Shown here: piece after piece, positions 8,649 through 16,802 of the stretch
How positions within the stretch are numbered: the first letter of the stretch is position 1
How the letters are laid out: the number at the start of each line of letters is the position of its first letter
Source: an uncultured Pelagibacteraceae bacterium
Lineage (GTDB): Bacteria; Pseudomonadota; Alphaproteobacteria; Pelagibacterales; Pelagibacteraceae
Reading direction: 5' to 3'
NCBI GenBank assembly: GCA_902632935.1
Contig: CACPEJ010000002.1
Location: forward strand, 62,001-126,000
Length of the DNA stretch: 64,000 bases
Translations under genes and position numbers: made by a program
The notes under the pieces: model-generated
Told to the model about the DNA's origin: nothing
Database searches by the model: none
Seen by the model: the letters and a program-made list of their open reading frames with translations, nothing else

Positions 8649-9398
8649 CTACTTATTAAACTTATTATATAAAAAATATGCGTAATTTGCAGAGGCTTTT
8701 GAATATATTTGGTAAATATCATTCGTACCTGCAGTCTTTTGAATTTGAATATAATTATCTCCATTTTCAAAATTTGTAATTCTTGTAAAATTTACTGAAT
8801 AAGACTTAATTTGACCTAAAAAAATTATTCTTTTATTAGTTAAATAAAGATCACCTACATCTTTAATAACGTGATGATCTGGAGACCCTTGAGACCATAT
8901 TACATGAGTTTTAAAACAAATCTTTTCTCCTTTTTTTTTAGTAACCTTATCATCAGCAATATCTTTAATTTTCTTTTTTTTTAATGACTCTTGATGCTCG
9001 TCTAACCCCTCATGATAAACAAGAATATCTAAAACGTCTGAATAAGAAAAATTTTCTGTTTCAAGTTTTTTAGCAATTTTATCAACATCTTTAGTGTTTA
9101 CTTTTTTTTTAGAAATTTCTTTATATTTATTAAAAATATCTCCATATTCTCTGTTGTACTTATCTCTTATATTAGATCTAAATAATTTTCCCATTAAGTT
9201 TCCAAAACCCATCCATAAAGCGCTAAACCAAAAAATTATTATAAAAAGAAGTATAGCTGATCCATCTTCACCATAGGGAAGAAAAAAAGGTAAAAAAATA
9301 AATAAGAAACAAAGAATTACACTCAAAGTCCAGCCAGACTCTAATTCTTTAGCTTCTATTTCTGATCTTCTCTCTTCATAAATTGGACTAATTATCAT
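8649..9398 (-). CDS. Membrane protein with C-terminal PH/GRAM-like domain, function unknown
   Basis: A 249-residue protein with two adjacent transmembrane helices near the N terminus (about 25-43 and 48-66), a charged, lysine-rich helical linker (about 85-150) and a C-terminal domain (about 158-249). The sequence GDLYLTNKRIIFLGQ there resembles bacterial PH/GRAM-like domains, in which LTNKRII is typical. No enzyme motif is seen. It begins directly before the stop codon of the K+ channel gene upstream, so the pair is one transcript. A role as an accessory or sensor for the channel is a guess from this pairing. It lies inside the tRNA-Leu-bounded cassette. Confidence 0.6.
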   Translation of the reverse strand: MIISPIYEERRSEIEAKELESGWTLSVILCFLFIFLPFFLPYGEDGSAILLFIIIFWFSALWMGFGNLMGKLFRSNIRDKYNREYGDIFNKYKEISKKKVNTKDVDKIAKKLETENFSYSDVLDILVYHEGLDEHQESLKKKKIKDIADDKVTKKKGEKICFKTHVIWSQGSPDHHVIKDVGDLYLTNKRIIFLGQIKSYSVNFTRITNFENGDNYIQIQKTAGTNDIYQIYSKASANYAYFLYNKFNK

Positions 9399-10127
9399 TT
9401 ATTTTTTTTTGTTTAACAGTTCTGAAAATCCTGCAGCGATTATACCCGTAGGGATCGCAACTATACCAATTCCAGATATTGAAATTATAACTGTACAAAT
9501 CTTTCCAATTATTGTGATTGGATAAACATCTCCATAACCAATTGTAGTTAAAGTAATTGTTGACCACCAAAAAGCTCTAGGGATACTTCCAAATGCTTCG
9601 GGTTGTGCGCTACCCTCTGCAAGGTAGATTACAATAGATGTAAATAAGATTATTATGACAGTAATGGCTAAACTAAATAAAATTTCATTCTTTCTTTTAT
9701 CGATCACTAAACTTATATTTTTTAGTGCAGGTATTCTGTCCTTAAATTTTGCTAATTTTAACATTCTTAAAATTCTCAAGATTCTAAACAAAAATGTTTC
9801 ATTTAATCCTGGGAATATTAGAGAAGGTATGAATGAAATTAGATCTATTAATGAATGAAATGAAAATACAAATTTAATTTTTCCAATAAATCCTTGGTAT
9901 TTTTTTGAGTAACCACAAGTAAATAGTCTCAATAAATACTCAATTAAAAAAATGTAAGATAATGTTAAATTTATATTAAAAAAAAGTTCTGGGTTCTTCG
10001 ACTTTATAGTTGGCTCTGACTCAATGATAATAATAATGAATGAAAAAATAATTATGGAAAAAATTAACTTTTGAGAAAAAGATAGATTTTTTTTCTCATT
10101 AAATAATTGTAAATATATCTTTTTCAT
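9399..10127 (-). CDS. Voltage-gated-type potassium channel
   Basis: A 242-residue, six-helix ion channel of the VIC family. Helices S1-S3 span about 21-100. S4 (about 112-128, LFRILRILRMLKLAKF) has basic residues at regular spacing, as in voltage sensors. The pore loop carries the selectivity filter TIGYGDVYP (about 195-203) followed by the inner helix. It has no large C-terminal RCK domain. It is the first gene of a two-gene unit with the PH-like protein. The K+ selectivity is secure from the filter; voltage dependence is inferred from S4. Confidence 0.88.
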   Translation of the reverse strand: MKKIYLQLFNEKKNLSFSQKLIFSIIIFSFIIIIIESEPTIKSKNPELFFNINLTLSYIFLIEYLLRLFTCGYSKKYQGFIGKIKFVFSFHSLIDLISFIPSLIFPGLNETFLFRILRILRMLKLAKFKDRIPALKNISLVIDKRKNEILFSLAITVIIILFTSIVIYLAEGSAQPEAFGSIPRAFWWSTITLTTIGYGDVYPITIIGKICTVIISISGIGIVAIPTGIIAAGFSELLNKKK

Positions 10128-10148
10128 TGAAAAATCTGAACTTAGATA

Positions 10149-10188
10149 ATTTTAAGTCCTTTGTGTCTACCAATTTCACCACGAGGGC
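10149..10188 (-). repeat. 40-bp duplicate of the tRNA-Leu 5' half
   Basis: Identical over all 40 bases to 8504-8543 and in the same orientation. It covers tRNA nucleotides 1-40, from the 5' end through the anticodon loop, and then stops, with no variable arm, T arm or acceptor 3' strand, so it is not a tRNA gene. Further along on the minus-strand 5' side is a plausible promoter (TTGTTC then TAAACA, 17-base spacer), as expected if this is the original front end of the gene. Confidence 0.9.
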
Positions 10189-10223
10189 ATTAATGAATTT
10201 CATAAGTGTTTATGCTATTATTT

Positions 10224-10255
10224 ATAATTGAACAAGATGAATAAGTAAATTTTTT
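10224..10255 (+). repeat. Imperfect 32-bp repeat, copy 1
   Basis: Matches 12877-12908 at 28 of 32 positions in direct orientation, sharing AACAAG and a 16-base block AATAAGTAAATTTTTT. It lies between the tRNA-Leu fragment and the first glycan gene. The two copies bracket a three-gene block. AT-richness lowers the significance of the T-rich end. Confidence 0.45.
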
Positions 10256-10310
10256 ATTCTTTAGATCTATCTAACAATAAAGTGTATAAGATAATTATTT
10301 ACTTAAAAAT

Positions 10311-11045
10311 ATGTCAACTAAAAACAAAAACTATTTTCAAGATATTGAAAAGTTATTACCAAAAAAAAATGCACCTATAAAACTCGTACTTAATAATCCA
10401 GGCGCTTTTCTACCAAGAGAGCAAATAATTAATTTTCTGTCTTATTATGAAGTTTTTAAATTAGTCAAGGATTTACCTGGCTCTATTGCGGTTGTCGGTT
10501 GTTTTATTGGTAATAATTTATTCTATTTTTCAAAATTACTTGATTATTTTAATCCAAACGTACCCGATTTTAGATGCTATGGATTTGACACATTTAATAA
10601 TTATGACAAGAAAATAAATAAAAAATTTGACTTAAAGGGTATAAATTTTTTAAAAAAAAGAAGAGTGAATTTCAAAATTGATAAAGATTTAATAAAACAG
10701 TTATTAAAGCTTAATAATCTTGAAAGTCCATTGGATAGATATGATAGAACAATAATTTACATAGGTGATGCCTCAAAAAATATAAAGAAGTTCAAAAAAC
10801 AAGAACCAGGTGTAAGATTTAAGTTAATTGAAATAGATACAAACACCTTTTTATCAACTAAGAAAAGTTCCGACCAAATTATAGATCGTTTAATAAAGGG
10901 AGGATATCTGCTCTTTAGAGGTTTTGGAAATAGGTTTTGGGAAGGTGAGTCTAGAGTTGTAGAAAATTTAATAAAAAAAAAAAATTTAAAAATTGTAAAA
11001 CTTGAAAATAAGGGAAGATATCCTGCAGTTGTATTAAGGAAATAA
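10311..11045 (+). CDS. TylF/MycF-like sugar O-methyltransferase
   Basis: A 244-residue protein resembling the TylF/macrocin O-methyltransferase group of SAM-dependent enzymes. Features seen are IAVVGCFIGNNLFYFSKLL (about 59-77) in the position of the SAM-binding loop, CYGFDTFNNYDK (about 93-104, compare the YGFDTFEG block of the family) and a conserved acidic pair KLIEIDTNTF near residues 175-184 that resembles the metal-binding region. It would methylate a hydroxyl of a sugar or related small molecule. It is followed 3 bases later by a second methyltransferase on the same strand. Family placement is moderately sure; the substrate is unknown. Confidence 0.6.
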   Translation: MSTKNKNYFQDIEKLLPKKNAPIKLVLNNPGAFLPREQIINFLSYYEVFKLVKDLPGSIAVVGCFIGNNLFYFSKLLDYFNPNVPDFRCYGFDTFNNYDKKINKKFDLKGINFLKKRRVNFKIDKDLIKQLLKLNNLESPLDRYDRTIIYIGDASKNIKKFKKQEPGVRFKLIEIDTNTFLSTKKSSDQIIDRLIKGGYLLFRGFGNRFWEGESRVVENLIKKKNLKIVKLENKGRYPAVVLRK

Positions 11046-11048
11046 TTT

Positions 11049-11924
11049 ATGAAGAAAGTTTATCTAGATAATTTAAAAAATTTTAAATTTTATGGTAAAA
11101 AAAACAAAAAAAATCTTCCTTTAGATGGCTATTATAAAATTAAAAAATTAAAAATTAATGTCAAAAATGAGATATATAAACTATTAAAAAGTAAAAAAAA
11201 CTTAACCTATAGTGATAAAAAAACATACGAATGGTATGATAATAATTTTAAAGATTACGACTCTAAATTATACTACACATTTAAAGCACTCTGTTCAAAA
11301 GAAAACCAGGGGAGAAAGAAAATACTAGAGTCAATACCTCTCAAAGGAAAAAATTTTTTAGAAGTCGGATGTGGAACTGGTAGAGACTCAATTAACATAT
11401 TAAAATATAAGAAATACAGCAATTATTATTTTCAAGATTTCCACTTTGGGATAATTAATATTTTTAAAAACAAAATTAATAAATTAAAAGTTAAGAACAG
11501 AAAAATAAATTTTTTTCAAAGCGATGCGGCAGACCTGCCATTTAAAGATAATAAATTTGATACATTATTTCATTTTGGAAGCTTAAATACTTTTGGTAAT
11601 ATCAAAAAATGCTTATTAGAGTTTGTTAGAGTTACCAAACACGGGGGTTCCATTATAGTTGGAGATGAAAGTATTGGTCTTTGGTTAAGAAACAAAGAAT
11701 ATTCCAAGATCTTAATGCACTCTAATCCTCATTTTAAATATAAATTACCTTTAGAGTACTTGCCCGAGCAAGCAGATAATGTGGAGTTGAAGTATTTATT
11801 TAAAAATACATTTTATTTAATCAAATTTAAAGTAAACAAAATTAAACCCAGATTTAATTTTAATTTCAAAATTGTCTCAAAAAGAGGTGGAACATACCTT
11901 TCTAGGTATAAAAATAAATTTTAG
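11049..11924 (+). CDS. Class I SAM-dependent methyltransferase
   Basis: A 291-residue protein with a Methyltransf_11-type core. EVGCGTG (105-111) is motif I, FFQSDAADLPFKDNKFDTLFHFG (about 157 onward) supplies motifs II and III, and FVRVTKHGGSIIVGDE follows. The first 100 residues are a lysine-rich extension of unknown role. It is 3 bases after the TylF-like gene and overlaps the convergent gene at 11921 by 4 bases. It likely methylates a glycan precursor, by context only. Confidence 0.75.
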   Translation: MKKVYLDNLKNFKFYGKKNKKNLPLDGYYKIKKLKINVKNEIYKLLKSKKNLTYSDKKTYEWYDNNFKDYDSKLYYTFKALCSKENQGRKKILESIPLKGKNFLEVGCGTGRDSINILKYKKYSNYYFQDFHFGIINIFKNKINKLKVKNRKINFFQSDAADLPFKDNKFDTLFHFGSLNTFGNIKKCLLEFVRVTKHGGSIIVGDESIGLWLRNKEYSKILMHSNPHFKYKLPLEYLPEQADNVELKYLFKNTFYLIKFKVNKIKPRFNFNFKIVSKRGGTYLSRYKNKF

Positions 11925-12868
11925 ATTTTGAGATCAGCAATAAAAAAACCTTCTTTTCCAAAACCATTACCACAAAATAAAATTTTGTATTTATTTTTTA
12001 TTGAAAAAACATGAGGATAACATTGCATTTTCTTAATTTCATTTTCTAGTTTGCCTGAAAATTTTAATAGATCATCTTTTCTTTTCCAATTTACTAAATT
12101 TGTTGAAACCGAATAACCCAACTTATAACTATTTTTTGAATCTTTCCTATAATCGAACCCTTTTCGATATGAAAAAATCATATGATATTTTTTCTTATAA
12201 TAAAAGATGGAAGGACTAGTTTGACATTCATTATTTGTTTTTGATTTAATAATATTTTTATTTACAATATCCCAATTTAGACCATCACTTGAGCTAGCAA
12301 ATTTTATTTTATAAATAGGCTCTAGTTTTTTTTTATATATTGTCCACTTAACACCAGATAAAAAATACATTAGATATCTTCTTTTAAATTTGTAAACCAT
12401 AGGGCAAGCATTAAGAAATAAATTATCCTTTTTTGAGGTAATGATTGGAGATTTAAAGATTTTACTAAAATTTGATCCATCATTACTTTTTGCCACACCT
12501 ATTGCCCAATCGAATGGTATTGACTCTTTTCGTGTCCACCCACAAAAATACATATGATATTTTTTTTTAATTTTAATTACTGATCCCAACATATTTCCAA
12601 ATTCATTGAATTCACCTAGTGCACCAAGAGATATTATTGGCTTTTTTGAAACTTTCAAAATTGAAAAATTTTTTTTATCAAAATCAGCATAAGCGGAATA
12701 GCTTATAAAATTTCCCTCTTTCGATTTTTTTTCTCTGGTAGAAAAATAAATTCTAAAAAATTTAGGAAATTTTACTAAATACGGACATTGTGCGTGAGAA
12801 ATAATCCATTTCTTATTATTAATTTTTTTAATATCTAATATTTTTTTTCTATTAATGATTTTTATCAT
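11921..12868 (-). CDS. GH43/GH130-like beta-propeller protein, copy 1
   Basis: A 315-residue protein with repeated blade-like motifs: RIYFSTRE, KYHMYFCGW, RRYLMYFLSG, KYHMIFSYRK and KYKILFCGNGFG. This pattern is typical of five-bladed propellers related to glycoside hydrolases of GH32/43/62/68/130. There is no signal peptide, so it is cytoplasmic. It is a clear paralogue of the gene at 13703: both end with CYP(H/Y)VF, then CGN(G/Y)FG and GF. Such genes accompany glycan clusters, where they may hydrolyse or phosphorolyse sugar intermediates or act as transferases. Catalytic acids cannot be assigned by eye. Confidence 0.6.
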   Translation of the reverse strand: MIKIINRKKILDIKKINNKKWIISHAQCPYLVKFPKFFRIYFSTREKKSKEGNFISYSAYADFDKKNFSILKVSKKPIISLGALGEFNEFGNMLGSVIKIKKKYHMYFCGWTRKESIPFDWAIGVAKSNDGSNFSKIFKSPIITSKKDNLFLNACPMVYKFKRRYLMYFLSGVKWTIYKKKLEPIYKIKFASSSDGLNWDIVNKNIIKSKTNNECQTSPSIFYYKKKYHMIFSYRKGFDYRKDSKNSYKLGYSVSTNLVNWKRKDDLLKFSGKLENEIKKMQCYPHVFSIKNKYKILFCGNGFGKEGFFIADLKI

Positions 12869-12876
12869 AATTATTA

Positions 12877-12908
12877 ATAATTCAACAAGGGTAATAAGTA
12901 AATTTTTT
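12877..12908 (+). repeat. Imperfect 32-bp repeat, copy 2
   Basis: Partner of 10224-10255 (28 of 32 identical). On the minus strand it is the 5' leader of the propeller gene starting at 12868, so the block may include that gene's promoter; the other copy could then be a relic of a similar leader. Confidence 0.45.
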
Positions 12909-12975
12909 TTATTATATCTCTCTATGCTCTAGTCATCGTCTGGTTGTCCCATAGATGGTCATATTTAACCATGAC

Positions 12976-13698
12976 TTATAGTTTTTTTTTTAATTTTTTA
13001 AATTCTAATATTGATTTTATATAATATTTTTTTTTTCCTCTTGTTATAACTGCTCCTTTTAAGGATTGTTGGGAAAATATTTTATTTTTGATTGTATTAA
13101 ATGAGTCCTTTTTCAAATTTATTGTATAATCACTTTCAGTTAAAAAATTATTGTATTTACCTTTTCTTATTTTTTTTATTTTAATTCTCTTTTTAAAATA
13201 CAAATATAATTTTCTTATTAGTTTTTCCAATTTCTTTTCCATTAACATTCTAAGCTGTAAAACATTATATCTCTTATTTAGACTGATTTTTTCTTGAAAA
13301 ATTATTTCACCTAAATCTATTTTTTCATTAATTTTATGTAATGTGAAATATGTATTTTTATCACCGTTTAATATTGTCCAAACTTCTGGAATTGGACCTC
13401 TGTTAAATTTAAGTGAGCCTCTGTGTAGATTGAAGAATTGATGTTTATCAAGTAATTTTTTGGAAATTATCAAAGGACACTCATAAATTATAAAAATCTC
13501 ATTATTTTTTTTTTTATTTAATATTTTTTTTTCTAAATTGTTTAGATTACTACAATAATTTATTTTCTTATTTATTCTTTTTTTAATAGAATGATACCTT
13601 TTACGGGTGATACAGAATATTTCATTTAATCTAAAATAATCATTATTATTTAGTAAATTGATTATCTTGAGATTATCTCCAATATAATTTATTTCCAT
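12976..13698 (-). CDS. Formyltransferase, probable sugar N-formyltransferase
   Basis: A 240-residue protein of the methionyl-tRNA-formyltransferase-like fold that uses 10-formyltetrahydrofolate. Catalytic triad candidates are Asn90 and His92 in NLHRG and Asp128 in KIDLGEI. FNRGPIPEVWTILNGD matches the family's RG-P-(x)-W block. The frame extends to 13758, but the ATG at 13698 (MEINYIGD) leaves a 4-base gap to the upstream gene instead of a 56-base overlap and is preferred. It lacks the tRNA-binding C-terminal domain of Fmt. It lies between two propeller paralogues, so it probably formylates an amino sugar of the glycan. Confidence 0.72.
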   Translation of the reverse strand: MEINYIGDNLKIINLLNNNDYFRLNEIFCITRKRYHSIKKRINKKINYCSNLNNLEKKILNKKKNNEIFIIYECPLIISKKLLDKHQFFNLHRGSLKFNRGPIPEVWTILNGDKNTYFTLHKINEKIDLGEIIFQEKISLNKRYNVLQLRMLMEKKLEKLIRKLYLYFKKRIKIKKIRKGKYNNFLTESDYTINLKKDSFNTIKNKIFSQQSLKGAVITRGKKKYYIKSILEFKKLKKKL

Positions 13699-13702
13699 AG
13701 AA

Positions 13703-14584
13703 TTAATCTTTTTGTAATTCAGATATGCTAAACCCACCTCTACCAAAGTAGTTACCACAATAAGCCATTAAAATTTTATTTTTGTATTTAAAAACGTAAG
13801 GATAACATTGCATGCCACTATTCCAACTTTGTAAAACTCTTTTATTATATTTGATTTTTTCTGGTTTTGACCAGACACTTAAATTTTTTGATTTTGAAAA
13901 ATAAATTTTATATCCATTCTTTTGATTTCTAAAATCTTTATGTTTTCTTTTACAAAAAAAAACATAGAATTCAGAATTTATTTTTATAATTGTTGGCCTA
14001 TTCGTAACTTCATTTTTTTCTACTTTATACAAACTTCTAATTTTCTTATTTTCGTATTTTCTTATTTGATATATATTCTCATATTTATTTTTGTATAAAA
14101 ACCACTTAAGTCCTAACGAAAAGAGGAAGATTTTTTTTCTTTGGTTTTTAAAAATAAAAGGACCGTTAGAAAAAATTTTATTTTTAAAATAAACCTTTGT
14201 TAATTCCAAAGTATCTTTTTTTAGTTTACCTTTGAGAACATAAGTTTTGTGAGGATATTTTGAGGTTTTTTTCCACCCAGTCAAAAAAAAATTATTGCAA
14301 CTTTCAAAACACCCAGGCATCAAGCCATCATTAGCATATTTCTTTTTAAGCGAATTTTCTTTAACTGATATCTCGCATAATTTTTTTGATAACTGAAATT
14401 TTGAATTGATCTCAATATAACCAACTCTAGCTTTTGACAAACCTATTTTTGCTTCCCTTTTTTTTCTAAAAGAAAAAAAAATTTTTAATTTATTTTTTTT
14501 TAAGACAATAGTTGGAACTTGTGGCCAAAAATTATCTCTTTCATTTAATCTGTAGATAAATAAATTTTTGGAAACTCTAAACAT
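13703..14584 (-). CDS. GH43/GH130-like beta-propeller protein, copy 2
   Basis: A 293-residue cytoplasmic propeller protein and paralogue of the gene at 11921. Blade motifs include KLKIFFSFRKKR (about 29-40), KKIFLFSLGLKW, EFYVFFCKRKHKDFR and ILMAYCGNYFGRGGF at the C terminus. GLMPGCFES marks the equivalent of the conserved region where copy 1 has CPMVYK. No signal peptide is seen. It is 4 bases upstream of the formyltransferase and about 30 bases downstream of the adenylation-enzyme gene. The substrate is unknown. Confidence 0.58.
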   Translation of the reverse strand: MFRVSKNLFIYRLNERDNFWPQVPTIVLKKNKLKIFFSFRKKREAKIGLSKARVGYIEINSKFQLSKKLCEISVKENSLKKKYANDGLMPGCFESCNNFFLTGWKKTSKYPHKTYVLKGKLKKDTLELTKVYFKNKIFSNGPFIFKNQRKKIFLFSLGLKWFLYKNKYENIYQIRKYENKKIRSLYKVEKNEVTNRPTIIKINSEFYVFFCKRKHKDFRNQKNGYKIYFSKSKNLSVWSKPEKIKYNKRVLQSWNSGMQCYPYVFKYKNKILMAYCGNYFGRGGFSISELQKD

Positions 14585-14615
14585 TAATCAAATTATAATA
14601 TCCAATATTTTCTCT

Positions 14616-16079
14616 TTATTTATAATTTTCATAATAATCATTAATAATTCTATTTCTGTCAATTTTACCATTCGAATTTTTTGGGAGGTTTTTTAATATA
14701 ATAATTTCTGTAGGTTTCATGTATTTTGGTAATTTTTGATTAATTTTATTTTTTATATTTTTAATATTTTTAGTAACTACAAAACATATGAGCTTCATAT
14801 TTTCATTATTAGAATTTTTTAAATAGATGCAATTTTCTAAAACTATGTCAATATCATTAATTCTACTTTCGATGTCTTCGATTTCAATTCTATTTCCTAG
14901 ATATTTTATTTGATTATCAACTCTTCCCTGAAAATAAAGTTTTCCATTTTCCTTCTTTATTAAATCTCCAGTCTTGAAGCAAGGTATACCACTATGATTT
15001 AAGAAAAATTTTTTTTTTGTTAATTTATTGTCTTTATAATAACCGAGTCCTACCCCAGGTCCTTTTAAAAGTAATTCTTTATTCTTTCCGTATTTTTTAT
15101 TTGATATCAGCTCATATTTAAAATTTTCGGTAATATTTCCAATTGAGACTAAATTATTATTATCCTTTAAATCTTCAATTTTGACATGTTTTATATTTGA
15201 AATACAAGTACATTCAGAAGGACCATAAACATTTATCAATTTTGCCTTATCAGTTTTTTGAAAAAGTTTAGCTAATTTTTTTTTGGGGAAACCCTCACCT
15301 CCAAATATTATAAATTTATAAAATTTTAAATACTTCTTTTTTACTAAATCTAAATTAATTAAAAAGATTAATATTGATGGCACTGAAAACCAAATTGTAC
15401 ATTTTTTGTTATAAAAATATTTAAGGCAAGAAAATAAATTGTTAGTATTTTTAATTTCTAATGGACAGATTGATGCTCCATTCATTAAAGAAATAAAAAA
15501 ATCAAAGACAGCATTATCAAAATATATTGGATTTATTTGAGTAAAAATATCTTTTGAATTTACTTTAAATTTTTTTTTTGCCCATTTGTTAAAACTCTCA
15601 ATATTTTTATGAGAAATACATACACCTTTCGGAGAGCCTGTTGATCCAGAGGTAAATATTACATATGCAATATCATCATTTTTAATTATATAACTCTTCT
15701 CTTCTATAAAAAAATTTTTATCAATTTTATTAATTAAAAATTTTTTTTTATCTCTAATTTTATTGTTAACTGTATCAATTACTAAATCAGGTTTATACTT
15801 AAACATGATTTTTTGATAATCTTCATTTTTGATATCAGGGTCAATACATGCATATGGAATACCAAATTTTAAACAAGCAATCATTGATGCATAACCCTCC
15901 AAAGATTTATTGTTGAAAATTAAACAAAATTTTATTTTTGAATTATCAAAAATATTTGTAATTATGTAGTTGCTTGCATTATTTAATTCTTCATAAGTAA
16001 TTGTAGAATTCTCTAAAATGATGCATTTATTTTTTGGACTATTTCTTACAATTTTTAAAAAACTTTTAATAAAATTCAT
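14616..16079 (-). CDS. AMP-forming ligase / amino-acid adenylation enzyme
   Basis: A 487-residue ANL-superfamily enzyme that would activate a carboxylic acid as acyl-AMP and load it on a carrier thiol. Motifs: P-loop FTSGSTGSPKG (142-152), NVYGPSECTC (A5), the FKTGD (A7) hinge-aspartate region, GRVDNQIKYLGNRIE (A8) and the terminal catalytic lysine in NSNGKIDR (A10). It most resembles stand-alone adenylation domains such as DltA or NRPS A domains. A stand-alone ACP, an SDR and a NeuD-type acyltransferase lie directly upstream on the same strand, so the acid is probably passed to that ACP. The acid cannot be predicted by eye. Confidence 0.82.
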   Translation of the reverse strand: MNFIKSFLKIVRNSPKNKCIILENSTITYEELNNASNYIITNIFDNSKIKFCLIFNNKSLEGYASMIACLKFGIPYACIDPDIKNEDYQKIMFKYKPDLVIDTVNNKIRDKKKFLINKIDKNFFIEEKSYIIKNDDIAYVIFTSGSTGSPKGVCISHKNIESFNKWAKKKFKVNSKDIFTQINPIYFDNAVFDFFISLMNGASICPLEIKNTNNLFSCLKYFYNKKCTIWFSVPSILIFLINLDLVKKKYLKFYKFIIFGGEGFPKKKLAKLFQKTDKAKLINVYGPSECTCISNIKHVKIEDLKDNNNLVSIGNITENFKYELISNKKYGKNKELLLKGPGVGLGYYKDNKLTKKKFFLNHSGIPCFKTGDLIKKENGKLYFQGRVDNQIKYLGNRIEIEDIESRINDIDIVLENCIYLKNSNNENMKLICFVVTKNIKNIKNKINQKLPKYMKPTEIIILKNLPKNSNGKIDRNRIINDYYENYK

Positions 16080-16085
16080 CTATAG

Positions 16086-16802
16086 TTATAATCCACCATC
16101 TATTTGTAAGACTTTTCCATTAAAATAATCATTTTTAATTATAAATAATATTGCATTTAATATTTCATTTTTTTTGCCTAATCTTTTAATAGGTATCTCA
16201 TTAATAATTTTTTTTAATTTCTGTTTTTTTGTTTTGTTGTTCGTTGATTGTAAATTAATGTATCCTGGAGCAATACAAGCAAATCTGATTTTATGATTTG
16301 AAAATTCTTTTGACCATGTTTTAGTTAGAATTTCTATTGATTTTTTACTGGCAGAATATCCTGACTGACCAACAACTCCATTAGAATTTACTGAGGAAAA
16401 ATTTATTATCAAACTTTCTTTTGAGGATTTTTCAATCATATGTTTAACAAAATAACCCGAAGTTAAAAAGGGGATTATTACATTTTGTTTAAAAATATTT
16501 ATAAGGTTTTTCTCAGAGTGAACTTTTTTTTTAATAAAATCATATATTAACTCGTTATGTATCAAGCCATTACAATTTATTAATATCTTTATCTTTGGAT
16601 ACTTTTTAAAAATTTTTTTTAAACTTTTTTCAATTATTAACTTATTATTTAGATCAATTTTAAAAAAATTTTTTATGTCTTTATTTTTGTTTTTATCTAC
16701 AACAATTGGGTCTAATTTTTTTTGAAATAAATAGTTGGTAATTACTGACCCTATAGATCCAGACCCTCCAATTATTAATATTTCATTTTTTTTTAATTTC
16801 AT
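16086..16802 (-). CDS. Short-chain dehydrogenase/reductase
   Basis: A 238-residue classical SDR. The NAD(P) loop GGSGSIG (12-18), NCNGL in place of NNAG, the catalytic Ser of NFSSVNS (about 137) and Tyr149/Lys153 in YSASK are all present; the C-terminal DGGL is typical of the FabG-like group. Its start overlaps the ACP gene by 20 bases, and the adenylation gene follows after 6 bases. It may reduce an ACP-bound acyl group, as FabG does, or an NDP-sugar; the ACP overlap favours the first. Confidence 0.82.
   Translation of the reverse strand: MKLKKNEILIIGGSGSIGSVITNYLFQKKLDPIVVDKNKNKDIKNFFKIDLNNKLIIEKSLKKIFKKYPKIKILINCNGLIHNELIYDFIKKKVHSEKNLINIFKQNVIIPFLTSGYFVKHMIEKSSKESLIINFSSVNSNGVVGQSGYSASKKSIEILTKTWSKEFSNHKIRFACIAPGYINLQSTNNKTKKQKLKKIINEIPIKRLGKKNEILNAILFIIKNDYFNGKVLQIDGGL

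Larger units (their letters stand above)
8458..10188. mobile_element. Candidate integrated cassette at tRNA-Leu, bounded by a 40-bp tRNA repeat
   Basis: An intact tRNA-Leu stands at one end and a perfect 40-bp copy of its 5' half at the other, in direct orientation, enclosing two genes (8649-10127). This is the arrangement left when an element recombines into a tRNA gene and supplies the missing half. The repeat covers the 5' end through the anticodon loop, not the more common 3' half. A tandem 11-bp repeat lies just inside the tRNA end. No integrase is present, so this is either a minimal cassette moved in trans or a decayed remnant. The mobile-element call is inferred. Confidence 0.45.

Noticed and set aside
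9388-9570. Minus-strand frame rich in Asn and Trp inside the K+ channel gene
   Set aside because: A shifted frame of the channel gene; composition is not protein-like.
10149-10188. tRNA-Leu fragment as a second tRNA gene
   Set aside because: It ends just after the anticodon loop; variable arm, T arm and 3' acceptor strand are absent.
12940-12975. Inverted repeat ATGGT/ACCAT before the formyltransferase stop as a regulatory hairpin
   Set aside because: Only 5 bp, with an 8-base loop and no conserved context.
13698-13758. Upstream start of the formyltransferase at 13758
   Set aside because: It would overlap the propeller gene by 56 bases and adds residues with no family match; the ATG at 13698 gives a 4-base gap.
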